Assembly: GCF_900129665.1 (NCBI RefSeq)
Contig: NZ_FQWL01000006.1
Coordinates: forward strand, 5,001-69,000
Direction of reading: 5' to 3'
DNA length: 64,000 bases
DNA from: Flagellimonas flava
GTDB lineage: Bacteria; Bacteroidota; Bacteroidia; Flavobacteriales; Flavobacteriaceae
The translations under genes and the position numbers were made by a program. Under the pieces are notes generated by a model. That model was not told where the DNA came from. It searched no databases and worked only from the letters and a program-made list of their open reading frames with translations. Positions 45,424-54,259 of the stretch are shown in pieces (position 1 is the first letter of the stretch; every line of letters starts with the position of its first letter).

Positions 45424-46746
45424 CCCTTTCGCTTTTATTTCCAAATACTTATTAATGGTGTTGATCGTAAGACTTTCCGGCCGAGTGAGGATTGTCTGGA
45501 TACCATAGCGTTGCAGTTCTTTTTGCATCAGTTTTTTCTCCAATGAAAACTTTTCGGCAATGGTTTTATGATAGATCGCCTGAAGATTTTCGGCATCTGT
45601 GGAAATCAACTCCTCCAGTTCGGTGTTTTCAAAGAAAATAACAACAAGGACATGTTTTTTGGCAATGGCTAGCAAAAAAGGAAGCTGCCTACGGAGGGCA
45701 GAAACATGTTCAAAGTTTGTATAAAGCAAAAGGAGGCTTCGCTGGTTTACCTTGCGTTTAATCTGTGCATAAAGTAAGCCAAAATCTGAATCACTGAACA
45801 GAGTGGATATATTGTACAGTTTTTCCAGTATGGTATTCAGATGTGATATTTTTTGGACTGCCGGAACAAACGTCTCTATATTTTTGGAAAAGGTCAGCAT
45901 CCCCGTTTTGTCGTTTCGCTTGAGGGCAACATTGGAAAAAGCCAAGGTGGAGTTAATGGCATAGTCCAGAAGCTTTAATCCATTAAATGGCATTTTCATT
46001 ACCCTCCCGGTATCTATAATGGAATAGATGGGTTGTGATTTTTCGTCTTGATATTGGTTCACCATCAATTGATTCTTCTTGGCTGTAGCCTTCCAATTAA
46101 TAGTGCGCATATCATCTCCTTTGATATACTCTTTGATTTGTTCAAATTCCTGGGTATGGCCAATCCTTCTAATCTTTTTTAACCCAAACTCACTTAGTCG
46201 ATTATTGATGGCCAAAAAATCATACTGTTGCATCTGTATGATGGAAGGATAGACTGGAACCATTTGGTCTTTCTGAAAAACAAATCGTCTTTTTACAATT
46301 TGCAAAGGGCTGGAGACATAAACATTCAGGTTCCCAAAGACATATTCTCCGCGTTCTACAGGTCTCACCGAATAATCAAAAGTCTGACTTTCATTTTTGG
46401 AAAGTGCCAAATGTTGGGCGAAATCTCTCTTCTGAAATTGAACTGGGAGTTCATCAATTACGACAATCCCGGTCCTAAATGCATATTTGGAGGTTACTTT
46501 AACCGTTAGAACATTGTAATCGCTATTGGAGAGTTTTTGTGGAAGATTTCGTTTGGCGTATATCGTATTCGTTGGAGCATAAAGGAAATATGTATCCAAA
46601 AGGAATAGGGTTATCAAAACAAAAACCAGAATCCAGCTAATAGGATAGAGTAGGGGAAACCAATATGAAAACACAAAGGAAGCTGCCAAGATGGCGACGT
46701 ACCAAAAAAAATGATTGTGTATGTAAAACGATTTTAGAAACTGCAT
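45415..46746 (-). CDS. DUF58 domain protein
   Basis: A 443-residue protein with two hydrophobic N-terminal segments (HFFWYVAILAASFVFSYWF and ILVFVLITLFLLDTYFLY) and a cytoplasmic DUF58 region near residues 200-290 (EFEQIKEYIKGDDMRTINWKATAKKNQLMVNQY). This is followed by a von Willebrand-like fold that probably binds metal or a partner. DUF58 proteins work with MoxR AAA+ ATPases. It lies 2 nt from the MoxR gene and is the last member of the minus-strand cluster. Its role is inferred to be envelope or regulated protein assembly. Confidence 0.85.
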   Translation of the reverse strand: MQFLKSFYIHNHFFWYVAILAASFVFSYWFPLLYPISWILVFVLITLFLLDTYFLYAPTNTIYAKRNLPQKLSNSDYNVLTVKVTSKYAFRTGIVVIDELPVQFQKRDFAQHLALSKNESQTFDYSVRPVERGEYVFGNLNVYVSSPLQIVKRRFVFQKDQMVPVYPSIIQMQQYDFLAINNRLSEFGLKKIRRIGHTQEFEQIKEYIKGDDMRTINWKATAKKNQLMVNQYQDEKSQPIYSIIDTGRVMKMPFNGLKLLDYAINSTLAFSNVALKRNDKTGMLTFSKNIETFVPAVQKISHLNTILEKLYNISTLFSDSDFGLLYAQIKRKVNQRSLLLLYTNFEHVSALRRQLPFLLAIAKKHVLVVIFFENTELEELISTDAENLQAIYHKTIAEKFSLEKKLMQKELQRYGIQTILTRPESLTINTINKYLEIKAKGLL

Positions 46747-46748
46747 GC

Positions 46749-47732
46749 TTAGCGCGGAATTTCTACCGATTCCATTATCATTTGCACCACGTTTTCTGTG
46801 GTCATACCCTCCATTTCACGTTCTGGTGTCAGGATCACCCTGTGGTTCAGTACTGGAACCAATGCTCGTTTTACATCCTCGGGAATAACGAAATCCCTCC
46901 CTGAAATGGCAGCAAAAGCTTTAGCCGCTGAAAGTGTTGCAATGGATGCCCTTGGTGAAGCGCCAAGATACAAATGGGGATGATTTCTTGTGTTGGTAAT
47001 GATATTGGCGATATAGCTGATTATTTTTTCCTCCACAATCACATCATGGATGTTCTTTTTATACTCTGCTAACTTTTTTGGGGTAAGCACAGATTTGATT
47101 TTATCTTGAGGTTTCTCGCCCTTTCTTTCATGATGGCCCTTAATGATCAATACCTCCTCTTCCAGGGTGGGATAATCTATTTTGATTTTGAATAAAAAAC
47201 GATCCAATTGGGCCTCGGGGAGGGCATAGGTGCCTTCCTGCTCAATAGGGTTTTGAGTGGCCAGGACCACAAAGGGTTCCGCCATTTTATAGGTCTTGCC
47301 ATCAATGGTTGCCTGACGCTCCTCCATAGTTTCAAAAAGGGCGGCCTGAGTTTTGGCTGGGGCCCTGTTAATCTCATCAATCAGAATGATATTGGAGAAA
47401 ATAGGGCCTTTCTTAAACTCAAATTCCGAGTTCTGGACATTAAAGATGGAGGTACCTAAAATATCACTGGGCATAAGGTCCGGCGTAAATTGGATTCTAC
47501 TGAATCCCGTTTTTAGGGTTTTTGCAAAAAGCTTGGCCGTTATGGTCTTGGCAATTCCCGGAACTCCTTCAATAAGGGCATGACCATCGACCAGCAGGGA
47601 AACAATCAATAAATCGATAAAATTATGTTGTCCTACGATTATTCGGGACAATTCTTGCTTAATCTCCTCAACCGTGTTTTTCAATTCCTCTAAGGGAACT
47701 CGACTGTCGAAGTTCAAATCATTATTTTCCAT
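46749..47732 (-). CDS. MoxR family AAA+ ATPase
   Basis: A 327-residue MoxR ATPase. The Walker A-like loop is GVPGIAKTITAKLFAKT at residues ~58-75, the Walker B is ILIDEINRAPAKTQAALFETMEE at ~110-132, and sensor/arginine-finger parts are VLATQNPIEQEGTYALPEAQLDRF and ASPRASIATLSAAKAFAAISG. MoxR proteins act as chaperones for partner activation, usually with DUF58 and vWA proteins. The gene overlaps the DUF4350 gene by 11 nt, which indicates tight coupling. Confidence 0.93.
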   Translation of the reverse strand: MENNDLNFDSRVPLEELKNTVEEIKQELSRIIVGQHNFIDLLIVSLLVDGHALIEGVPGIAKTITAKLFAKTLKTGFSRIQFTPDLMPSDILGTSIFNVQNSEFEFKKGPIFSNIILIDEINRAPAKTQAALFETMEERQATIDGKTYKMAEPFVVLATQNPIEQEGTYALPEAQLDRFLFKIKIDYPTLEEEVLIIKGHHERKGEKPQDKIKSVLTPKKLAEYKKNIHDVIVEEKIISYIANIITNTRNHPHLYLGASPRASIATLSAAKAFAAISGRDFVIPEDVKRALVPVLNHRVILTPEREMEGMTTENVVQMIMESVEIPR

Positions 47733-48936
47733 CTACTTTTGCTTTAAATGCTTCTATTTTTTTGTTTAGTTCTTCTAATCCGTTATCCGGAATTTTCTCT
47801 TGGGACTGCAGTTGTGCTATTAGTTTAAACAGCTCCCTGACATCGTTAAGGTCGTTGTTGCTTCGAATCGCCAAATTTTTTAGGAAGGATTCATCCAACT
47901 CCTGGGTGGACATGTTCAGACGCGAACGAATATATTCTAGAAAGTAAGATATTTTGTTCAGGGTGATTTGCTTTTGCTCCCCTTTTTCAAAATACATATC
48001 CGCGATGGTGCGGGTAAATGCCAAAGTTTGGTTTTTTAATGGTATTAAAACCGGAATTGCCCGTTGCTTGCGCTTCCCTTCAAAAATCACATAAATAAGG
48101 GCACCAATCAGCATCATATAATAGGCCCATTTAAACTCTTTGGTATTTAAAAACAGGTACATGGGCGAAGTGTAAAACGATTTACCTGATTTGTGATGAT
48201 TGTCAATATAAATTTGCTGCTCCCTATCAATATAGGAAAGTAAGCCTGCTGTATAGTCCCTTTGGTCGTCTTTTAGAATGAAATAGTTCGTGAATGCTTT
48301 TGGAAAGGTCGATAAGATAATTTTCCCATCCCCAAAGGGTTGTTGAATCACATTGATTCCTTTAGAAATGGCGTCCGTGCTATCCAACTGTTTTCTTGCG
48401 GTTCCTAGAACAACTGTGTTTAAGGTATCCACCCTGTTGAAGGTGATGGTATTGTAGTCTTTTTCGAAGACAACTTCTTTCTGGTTTAGGTTCGGGTTAA
48501 CCAGATGATGATAGAATTTGGGCTTTAACTCACCTCCTGCGAACATATACCGTTCTTCTAGGTTAAGCGTATCCAATAACTGACGTTCAAAACCATTGGA
48601 GGCCACAAATAAGGTATTGCCCTGATCCACCCAATCCAAAAGGGTGTGTAATTCGGTTTCTCCAAAGGAAACGTGGTCGTTCACAAAGAAATAAGTGCCA
48701 CTGATCTTTTCCGAACGGGTCAAAAATTCAAAAGGCGGTCTGTTTACAGGATTGACCTGGTTTGTAAAAAGATTGTGCATCAAATCATTCAGTACGTAGG
48801 TGCCGTAAGGAATCTTATGATGTGTAACAAAGGAGGGGAACCAATTGACTTTTTTGGGCTTATTGTATTCCAACAGTAGAATCAGCCCAACGGTTAGCAC
48901 ACCTATAACAATATATACCCAGCCCTTCCTAAACAT
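47722..48936 (-). CDS. DUF4350 domain protein
   Basis: A 404-residue membrane-anchored protein. An N-terminal membrane helix (GWVYIVIGVLTVGLILLLEY) is followed by a periplasmic DUF4350 domain (KKVNWFPSFVTHHKIPYGTYVLND, TYFFVNDHVSFGETELHTLLDWVDQGNTLFVASNGF). A second membrane helix near residue 275 (AYYMMLIGALIYVIFEGKRK) leads to a helical C-terminus. ATG 48936 is chosen because it overlaps the DUF4129 stop by 8 nt and homologues start near it; 48951 is an alternative. Part of the MoxR/DUF58/DUF4129 set; function unknown. Confidence 0.85.
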   Translation of the reverse strand: MFRKGWVYIVIGVLTVGLILLLEYNKPKKVNWFPSFVTHHKIPYGTYVLNDLMHNLFTNQVNPVNRPPFEFLTRSEKISGTYFFVNDHVSFGETELHTLLDWVDQGNTLFVASNGFERQLLDTLNLEERYMFAGGELKPKFYHHLVNPNLNQKEVVFEKDYNTITFNRVDTLNTVVLGTARKQLDSTDAISKGINVIQQPFGDGKIILSTFPKAFTNYFILKDDQRDYTAGLLSYIDREQQIYIDNHHKSGKSFYTSPMYLFLNTKEFKWAYYMMLIGALIYVIFEGKRKQRAIPVLIPLKNQTLAFTRTIADMYFEKGEQKQITLNKISYFLEYIRSRLNMSTQELDESFLKNLAIRSNNDLNDVRELFKLIAQLQSQEKIPDNGLEELNKKIEAFKAKVDGK

Positions 48937-49663
48937 TACTTCCAATTGCATTTTTAAGTGACACAAATACGTTTTCAGCTTTTGTGTATCGTTCCTGGTC
49001 TATATTGAATTCACCATACCAAATATAATCGTATAGCAAGGTGGCCTTACTGAAGGAAGATTTTAATGCATTTCCGGAGAGTTCGCGAATGTAATCGTCA
49101 TTGGTTTTTTGCAATTGCCAATCAATAAGTTCCCTTTCCGTAAGCATTTTTAGTATAAAAAGATAGTAGTATCTAATGGCCAACCTATAGTTGTTTTGAG
49201 CTAGGGCCTCCTGTATAAGTTCCTGAATGTTTTCTGTTTTGATAATACGCTCCTCCTCGGATAAAACCACCAAATTTGGATTCTTTTGGGAATAGATCAG
49301 CGACCGGGTATTCGCTTTGATAAAAAACCTTATAATCAGGAACAGCAAGATTGCCAGTAGGATGTAGGGTAGAAAACGCAGAAATACAGCTAAGTACCCC
49401 ACGGCTTGCTCCATCCCAAATAGCCATTCAAAAAAGCCAATAAGGAGGTTGTAAAACCAATTTTGTAGTGCGTCAAGCCAGGAATTGTCGGCTTTTACGA
49501 TTTCATAGTTGAAGGCATCGTCCTCCAGATAGGTTCTTAGGTCTTCTTTGCTGATTTCCAAAGGAGCAAAGTCCGATCTATCCTGTTTGACAAGACTATC
49601 GTTTTGGGCAATTCCCTTTAGGCACATTAACAGCAGTAATCCCAACAACCAAATTTTCCGCAT
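48929..49663 (-). CDS. DUF4129 domain protein
   Basis: A 244-residue protein with a signal peptide (MRKIWLLGLLLLMCLKGIAQ). A hydrophilic region follows, then a transmembrane segment near residue 100 (FLRFLPYILLAILLFLIIRFF). The DUF4129 core at the C-terminus is ALAQNNYRLAIRYYYLFILKMLTERELIDWQLQKTNDDYIRELSG. The domain is the usual companion of DUF4350 and MoxR in Bacteroidota. It overlaps the DUF4350 start by 8 nt. Its molecular function is not established. Confidence 0.85.
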   Translation of the reverse strand: MRKIWLLGLLLLMCLKGIAQNDSLVKQDRSDFAPLEISKEDLRTYLEDDAFNYEIVKADNSWLDALQNWFYNLLIGFFEWLFGMEQAVGYLAVFLRFLPYILLAILLFLIIRFFIKANTRSLIYSQKNPNLVVLSEEERIIKTENIQELIQEALAQNNYRLAIRYYYLFILKMLTERELIDWQLQKTNDDYIRELSGNALKSSFSKATLLYDYIWYGEFNIDQERYTKAENVFVSLKNAIGSNV

Positions 49664-49669
49664 GGACTT

Positions 49670-50539
49670 TTATGATTTCCCCAAGCCTTCGATACGCTCG
49701 TAAGTTCCCGTAAAATTTTTCTTTTCGTTAAGGTTGAAGTAAATCAGAACACTTGCTACCAAGGTAATGATGTTGAGCAGGAACTGAACCGAGACAGCCA
49801 GAAGGTTCAAGATGATATAAATGGGGTCAAAAATACCTCCTCCGAAAGCCAAGGGGTCTGTTTCTCCGGCCATGGTGCCCATCTTTACAAACATATAGAT
49901 ATAGGCCGGAATATTGAAAGCATACCCTGCTACACCCACAATAATGCCTATCACCAAAAACGTTGCAAAGGTAATCCACCAGTTATCCTTGATTAGGGTA
50001 AAGCTATATCCGTACGCATCAGTGACTCCTTTTTGGTTGAAAACCATAACACTGAATGATAGTGCCAGAATAGGATACAGGTAGATTCCCGGTATAAAAC
50101 AAAACAGGAAACCAAGCCCAATGGAAAACCCCACCAAAAACCCTAGACCTATAAAACTCCAAAAATTGGAGTACACATTTTTTCTGATTTCCTCAAAGTT
50201 GGTCGTTCCGTTATTGTTTGCATAGGATTTAATGTAGTAGAGTACTGTTGCCTGGGCCATCACATATGCGGCTATGATACTGATAAAAAAAAGAAAGAAC
50301 ACCAACACCATCATAATGGGGTTGAACAGGTCGTTTGAGCTCTCTACATTAAAAGTGGCCAAATCCCCGATGAAGTAATAGTAGAAGCCCAGGGATACCA
50401 ACATCACCAATAGGTAAGGCCCAACAATTTTTAAAATAGTACCAAAAAATGGTTTGAATTGGTTTCGGATAAATCCAAACGCATCCGACAGGATTTCGCC
50501 CAATTCCCTTTGTTTTTTAAATTCAATGTATGGTTGCAT
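49670..50539 (-). CDS. Polytopic membrane protein of the MoxR cluster
   Basis: A 289-residue protein with five to six transmembrane segments (IVGPYLLVMLVSLGFYYYF, PIMMVLVFFLFFISIIAAYVMAQ, FIGLGFLVGFSIGLGFLFCFIPG, ITFATFLVIGIIVGVAGYAF and a C-terminal IITLVASVLIYFNL). The N-terminal amphipathic stretch KKQRELGEILSDAFGFIRNQFKPFF is typical of a Bacteroidota family found between SpoIIM and DUF4129 genes, similar to glycerophosphodiester phosphodiesterase membrane domains. It overlaps the SpoIIM gene by 17 nt and probably functions with it. Biochemical role unknown. Confidence 0.75.
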   Translation of the reverse strand: MQPYIEFKKQRELGEILSDAFGFIRNQFKPFFGTILKIVGPYLLVMLVSLGFYYYFIGDLATFNVESSNDLFNPIMMVLVFFLFFISIIAAYVMAQATVLYYIKSYANNNGTTNFEEIRKNVYSNFWSFIGLGFLVGFSIGLGFLFCFIPGIYLYPILALSFSVMVFNQKGVTDAYGYSFTLIKDNWWITFATFLVIGIIVGVAGYAFNIPAYIYMFVKMGTMAGETDPLAFGGGIFDPIYIILNLLAVSVQFLLNIITLVASVLIYFNLNEKKNFTGTYERIEGLGKS

Positions 50540-51494
50540 GTTTTGCTTTTCGTTTTAATTGGTTAGGATAAAGAATATAGTAAAATATGATGAGGTACAA
50601 GGAGGAGGCTATGATCAAAACGGCAAGCCAATCGGGCATCTCGGTGTGCCTTGTCACAAACCCTTCCAGAAAACCTGCCAAAATAAAAAAGGGAACGGTG
50701 CTTACCATGATTTTTAATCCGTTTTTCACTCCCCTCTTGAACGATTCCAAACGCGTATAGGTCCCTGGAAACAGCATGCCATTGGCCATTACCAATCCTG
50801 CGCAGCCTGCAATGATGATTACCGATATTTCAATGGTGCCATGAATCCAAATGGTGCGTACAGATTCCCACAACAGTCCCTTTTCATAAAAAAAATATTG
50901 GAAACTTCCCAGCATGATTCCATTCTGGAGCATTATATACAAGGTGCCTATACCCAAGAAAATCCCGAACGCAAAAGCATATACGGCAACTTTAATATTG
51001 TTGATGGTAATTCCCAAGAACATATTGAACTCCCCTTGCTGCTTGTACACGGCCATGGGGTCACCTTTTTCAATGTTTTCCAAGGTCATATTAACGTAGC
51101 CATCACCCAAGATGGAACGAACAAAATCCCCTTCATTTGCAGACGAAAAGGCTCCCACCAATGAGAAAAAAGTAAAAACCAAAAAAGCAATCAGTAGCTC
51201 TCTATGATGGTTATGGAACATGGAGGGAAACTCTGTTTTCCAAAAGGTGACAATACGGTTCTTGGATTCCCGTTTTGTTTTATAGATTTTTTGATGCGCT
51301 TGGGAGGCAAGGGTATTTAGATAGAATTCTGTATTACTTTTTGGGTAAAACGTTTTGGCGTAGCTCAGATGGTCCGTGATTTCGATATATAGGTCGGAAA
51401 GTTCATCAGGTTGGAGTTGGCCCGTATTGTTCAGGACATTTTCAAAAGCGACCCATTTGTCCTTATTTTGCTTTACAAAAGCAGCCTCTCGCAT
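50523..51494 (-). CDS. Stage II sporulation protein M (SpoIIM)-like membrane protein
   Basis: A 323-residue membrane protein of the SpoIIM/DUF95 family. A long N-terminal cytosolic helical region (AAFVKQNKDKWVAFENVL, PDELSDLYIEITDHLSYAKTFYP) precedes five membrane segments, including LLIAFLVFTFFSLVGAF, VYAFAFGIFLGIGTLYIML and FFILAGFLEGFVTRH. In this non-sporulating phylum the name does not imply sporulation; the conserved linkage with RDD, DUF4129 and MoxR suggests a shared envelope function. It is the first gene of the minus-strand cluster and diverges from the RDD gene by 35 nt. Confidence 0.88.
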   Translation of the reverse strand: MREAAFVKQNKDKWVAFENVLNNTGQLQPDELSDLYIEITDHLSYAKTFYPKSNTEFYLNTLASQAHQKIYKTKRESKNRIVTFWKTEFPSMFHNHHRELLIAFLVFTFFSLVGAFSSANEGDFVRSILGDGYVNMTLENIEKGDPMAVYKQQGEFNMFLGITINNIKVAVYAFAFGIFLGIGTLYIMLQNGIMLGSFQYFFYEKGLLWESVRTIWIHGTIEISVIIIAGCAGLVMANGMLFPGTYTRLESFKRGVKNGLKIMVSTVPFFILAGFLEGFVTRHTEMPDWLAVLIIASSLYLIIFYYILYPNQLKRKAKHATIH

Positions 51495-51529
51495 TAAATC
51501 TGATGGTTTGTAAGTAAAGAAACTAAAAT

Positions 51530-52246
51530 ATGGATCAATTTCAAATAGAAACGGCCCAAAATGTGAGCATCACCCAGAACACTTCAAACCTGGGAGAACG
51601 CATGTTGGCGTATCTTATAGATAGCTTTGTGATTGGGGTATACACGATTTTGATTTTTATCCTACTTATATCTTTGGAAATGGACATTGCTGATCAGTGG
51701 GCAATTTATTTGATATTGAGTTTGCCCGCTTTTTTGTATTACCTTCTTTTCGAAACTTTTTCTGATGGGAAGACCATCGGAAAAGGGCTTATGTCTTTGA
51801 GAGTTGTAAAATTGGATGGTTCCAAACCCAACTTCGCCAATTATTTTGTTCGATGGGTGCTTCGAATCATTGATGTGGCCCTGACTTCCGGGGGTGGTGC
51901 TGTATTGACGATTTTGATACGGGGAAAAGGCCAGCGCTTGGGTGATATTGCGGCCGGCACAACGGTAATCAGTGAAAAAAAGAGGGTTTCTCTAAAAGAT
52001 ACGCTGTTACGGGAATTGCCCGAAGACTTCAACCCCCAATTTCCGCAGGTAACTGTTTTTAAGGATAGTGAAATGCAGACCATTAAGGAGTTATACGACA
52101 AATCTAGACTCAATGGAGATCACAATATCATTATTTCATTGGACAAAAAGATCAAGGAAGTGACCGGCATCCAGTCGACCCTCCAGCCCATGGACTTTGT
52201 GGATGTGGTCATTAAAGACTACAACTACTACACACAAAAAATGTAG
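51530..52246 (+). CDS. RDD family membrane protein
   Basis: A 238-residue protein with an RDD domain. The family start ERMLAYLIDSFVIGVYTILIF is at residues ~23-43, the second segment is IYLILSLPAFLYYLLFETF, followed by DGKTIGKGLMSLRVVKLDG. The arginine-rich motif is RWVLRIIDVAL and the third segment is GAVLTILI...GQRLGDIAAGTTVI. The soluble C-terminus (residues ~155-238) is charged. RDD proteins are thought to transport small molecules or ions, but the substrate is not known. It is divergent from the SpoIIM gene and 2 nt before the TRIC gene. Confidence 0.88.
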   Translation: MDQFQIETAQNVSITQNTSNLGERMLAYLIDSFVIGVYTILIFILLISLEMDIADQWAIYLILSLPAFLYYLLFETFSDGKTIGKGLMSLRVVKLDGSKPNFANYFVRWVLRIIDVALTSGGGAVLTILIRGKGQRLGDIAAGTTVISEKKRVSLKDTLLRELPEDFNPQFPQVTVFKDSEMQTIKELYDKSRLNGDHNIIISLDKKIKEVTGIQSTLQPMDFVDVVIKDYNYYTQKM

Positions 52247-52248
52247 TT

Positions 52249-52860
52249 ATGTTTTATCAAGCCATTGATATTTTAGGGACGGTTGCCTTTGCCATTTCTG
52301 GTGTGCTTGTCGCCATGGAGAAAAAGTTGGATTTGTTCGGTGTGCTTATCATTGCCTTTGTAACGGCCATTGGTGGGGGTACTTTACGGGACCTGCTTAT
52401 CGGAAACACACCTGTGGTTTGGATGCGTGACCTTACCTATGTTTTTACTATTCTGATCACAGTGGTGTTTGGGATATTATTTGTGAATCAGTTGAAATAC
52501 CTTAGACGTTCCCTTTTCTTATTTGATACCATAGGAATTGGCCTGTATACCATGGTGGGATTGGAAAAAGGACTTCAAGCCGAGCTTTCGCCCATTATGT
52601 GTATAGCCTTGGGGACCATGACTGCAAGTTTTGGTGGAGTCATCCGGGATATTTTGTGCAACGAAATTCCTGTTATCTTTAGAAAGGAGATTTACGCCAC
52701 TGCCTGCATCCTTGGTGGAGCCAGCTATTTTTTGTTCACCCAATTTCCCATTCAGGAAAGCTATGCGTATATAGCCGCAATTCTTGTGGTGATAACGTTG
52801 CGTTTGGTTGCGGTCAGATTCGGAATCAGCCTCCCCAATATTTATAGGAACGAGGATTGA
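52249..52860 (+). CDS. Trimeric intracellular cation channel (TRIC) family protein
   Basis: A 203-residue membrane protein of the TRIC/UPF0126 (YadS) family, with two homologous three-helix units. Signatures are FAISGVLVAMEKKLDLFGVLIIAFVTAIGGGTLRDLLIGNTPVVWM in the first repeat and MTASFGGVIRDILCNEIPVIF in the second. The glycine-rich GGGTLRDLL and GGVIRDIL turns are the family hallmark. Members conduct monovalent cations or transport glycine. It follows the RDD gene after 2 nt and converges on the cyclophilin gene with adjacent stops. Confidence 0.9.
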   Translation: MFYQAIDILGTVAFAISGVLVAMEKKLDLFGVLIIAFVTAIGGGTLRDLLIGNTPVVWMRDLTYVFTILITVVFGILFVNQLKYLRRSLFLFDTIGIGLYTMVGLEKGLQAELSPIMCIALGTMTASFGGVIRDILCNEIPVIFRKEIYATACILGGASYFLFTQFPIQESYAYIAAILVVITLRLVAVRFGISLPNIYRNED

Positions 52861-53583
52861 TTAGAGCACTTCGGCCTTCAGAATGTAAACATTTTGCCAA
52901 GGCCAATCCCCATCACCTACGGGAACATTATTAATGGCATCCACTACATCCATGCCTTGCACAACACGCCCAAATGGGGTGTAGGAACCATCAAGATGGT
53001 ATGATCCTGGTTTGGTCACAACAATAAAAAACTCATAGGGTGAAGCCAATTTGTGGGGATTGTCACGCTCACTACTTGGCATGGAAATCGTACCTCGATG
53101 GTGCTTATGGCCTTTGCGGGTATCCGGTGGAAGCAAATACCTGCCAATCAATCGTCGTTTTTTGGATGTCTCCTTGTCATCCGAGTTCCCGCCCTGAATA
53201 ATAAAGTTCTTGACTATTCTGTGAAATTGGGTATTGTCAAAATACCCTTTGCGACTCAAATAGATAAAATTGGCCTTGTGGTAAGGCACGTTATCATAGA
53301 GCTCCACAGTAAAGCTGCCCATACTTGTGGTGAGTCTGACTCTGTTTTCTTTGACTTCCTTGGCATAATTAAAAAAGAAATCAATGGCATTTTCTTCATT
53401 GAGCACAAATGCCTGCTCTTCTTCTTCTTGCTCTTCCTCTATGACTGTTGTTGAAGTATCAGTAGAATCCTTTTGGGTTGCTTTAGGCCCAACTTTTTGG
53501 GTGTCTTTTTTGGGAGTTTCACCGCAAGAGAGGAGAAAAAATAGTAGTATACTTGTAGTTAAAGCCGATGGTCTTAGCAACAT
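52861..53583 (-). CDS. Cyclophilin-type peptidyl-prolyl isomerase, lipoprotein
   Basis: A 240-residue lipoprotein (leader with the LLSC lipobox at about residue 20). After an acidic, Ser/Thr-rich linker with a run of glutamates comes a cyclophilin domain (residues ~85-240): MGSFTVELYDNVPYHKANFIYL, QFHRIVKNFIIQGGNSDD, GTISMPSSERDNPHKLASPYEFFI, LDGSYTPFGRVVQGMDVV. It catalyses cis-trans proline isomerisation in the periplasm. Its start codon overlaps the NUDIX start codon on the other strand. Confidence 0.9.
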   Translation of the reverse strand: MLLRPSALTTSILLFFLLSCGETPKKDTQKVGPKATQKDSTDTSTTVIEEEQEEEEQAFVLNEENAIDFFFNYAKEVKENRVRLTTSMGSFTVELYDNVPYHKANFIYLSRKGYFDNTQFHRIVKNFIIQGGNSDDKETSKKRRLIGRYLLPPDTRKGHKHHRGTISMPSSERDNPHKLASPYEFFIVVTKPGSYHLDGSYTPFGRVVQGMDVVDAINNVPVGDGDWPWQNVYILKAEVL

Positions 53584-54223
53584 GGATTTTAAAGAATTTT
53601 ATCAACAAGCTCTAAAAATAAAAAATCTACCTCTTCCCGGGACGGATTCCCACCACAAAATGTCGCCTTTACTACGCAAACAGTGGCTGGAGTCAAATAG
53701 AATTGCACAAATGAATCCAAAAAAGGCCGGTGTTATGGCTTTGTTTTATCCTGATGCGGAACAGTTGACCAAAATGTTGTTGATTTTGCGCAAAACGTAT
53801 AACGGGGTGCATTCCAACCAGATAGGATTCCCTGGGGGAAAAGTGGAGAAAGCGGATAAAAACCTTATGGAAACGGCACTTCGGGAGACCCATGAGGAAG
53901 TCGGTGTGCAACCTCAAGCTGTTGAGGTAATTCGGGAACTAAGTGAGGTTTACATTCCTCCGAGCAATTTTATGGTACAGCCGTTTATGGGATTATATGC
54001 CGAACCGGACCCATTCGTAATTCAGCAGAGCGAGGTGGAGGCTTTGGTTGAGGTAAAATTGTACGATTTTTTGGACGATTCCAATCATATCGAAGAAACT
54101 TTAAGTACTTCCTACGCAAAAAACATTAGTGTACCCGCTTATAAACTAAACGGTTATACCGTTTGGGGAGCTACTGCCATGATGATGGCCGAAATCAAGG
54201 AGCTCCTGGAGCAAGTGCTTTAG
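53582..54223 (+). CDS. NUDIX hydrolase (CoA pyrophosphatase-like)
   Basis: A 213-residue NUDIX hydrolase. The NUDIX box is GGKVEKADKNLMETALRETHEEVGV (residues ~84-108), preceded by the CoA-pyrophosphatase-type stretch VHSNQIGFPGGK. The C-terminal region contains YIPPSNFMVQPFMGLY and VWGATAMMMAEI. It probably splits coenzyme A or related nucleoside diphosphates. The start is the ATG at 53582, where homology begins; upstream in-frame sequence from 53384 lies within the cyclophilin gene and is low-complexity Ser-rich. Confidence 0.9.
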   Translation: MDFKEFYQQALKIKNLPLPGTDSHHKMSPLLRKQWLESNRIAQMNPKKAGVMALFYPDAEQLTKMLLILRKTYNGVHSNQIGFPGGKVEKADKNLMETALRETHEEVGVQPQAVEVIRELSEVYIPPSNFMVQPFMGLYAEPDPFVIQQSEVEALVEVKLYDFLDDSNHIEETLSTSYAKNISVPAYKLNGYTVWGATAMMMAEIKELLEQVL

Positions 54224-54259
54224 CCGCTATTTTGTAAATTAGCCCAGAACAGGTGATAC

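Noticed and set aside
53384..53581. N-terminal extension of the NUDIX frame
   Set aside because: The 66 extra residues are Ser-rich, antisense to the cyclophilin linker, and homology starts at the ATG at 53582.
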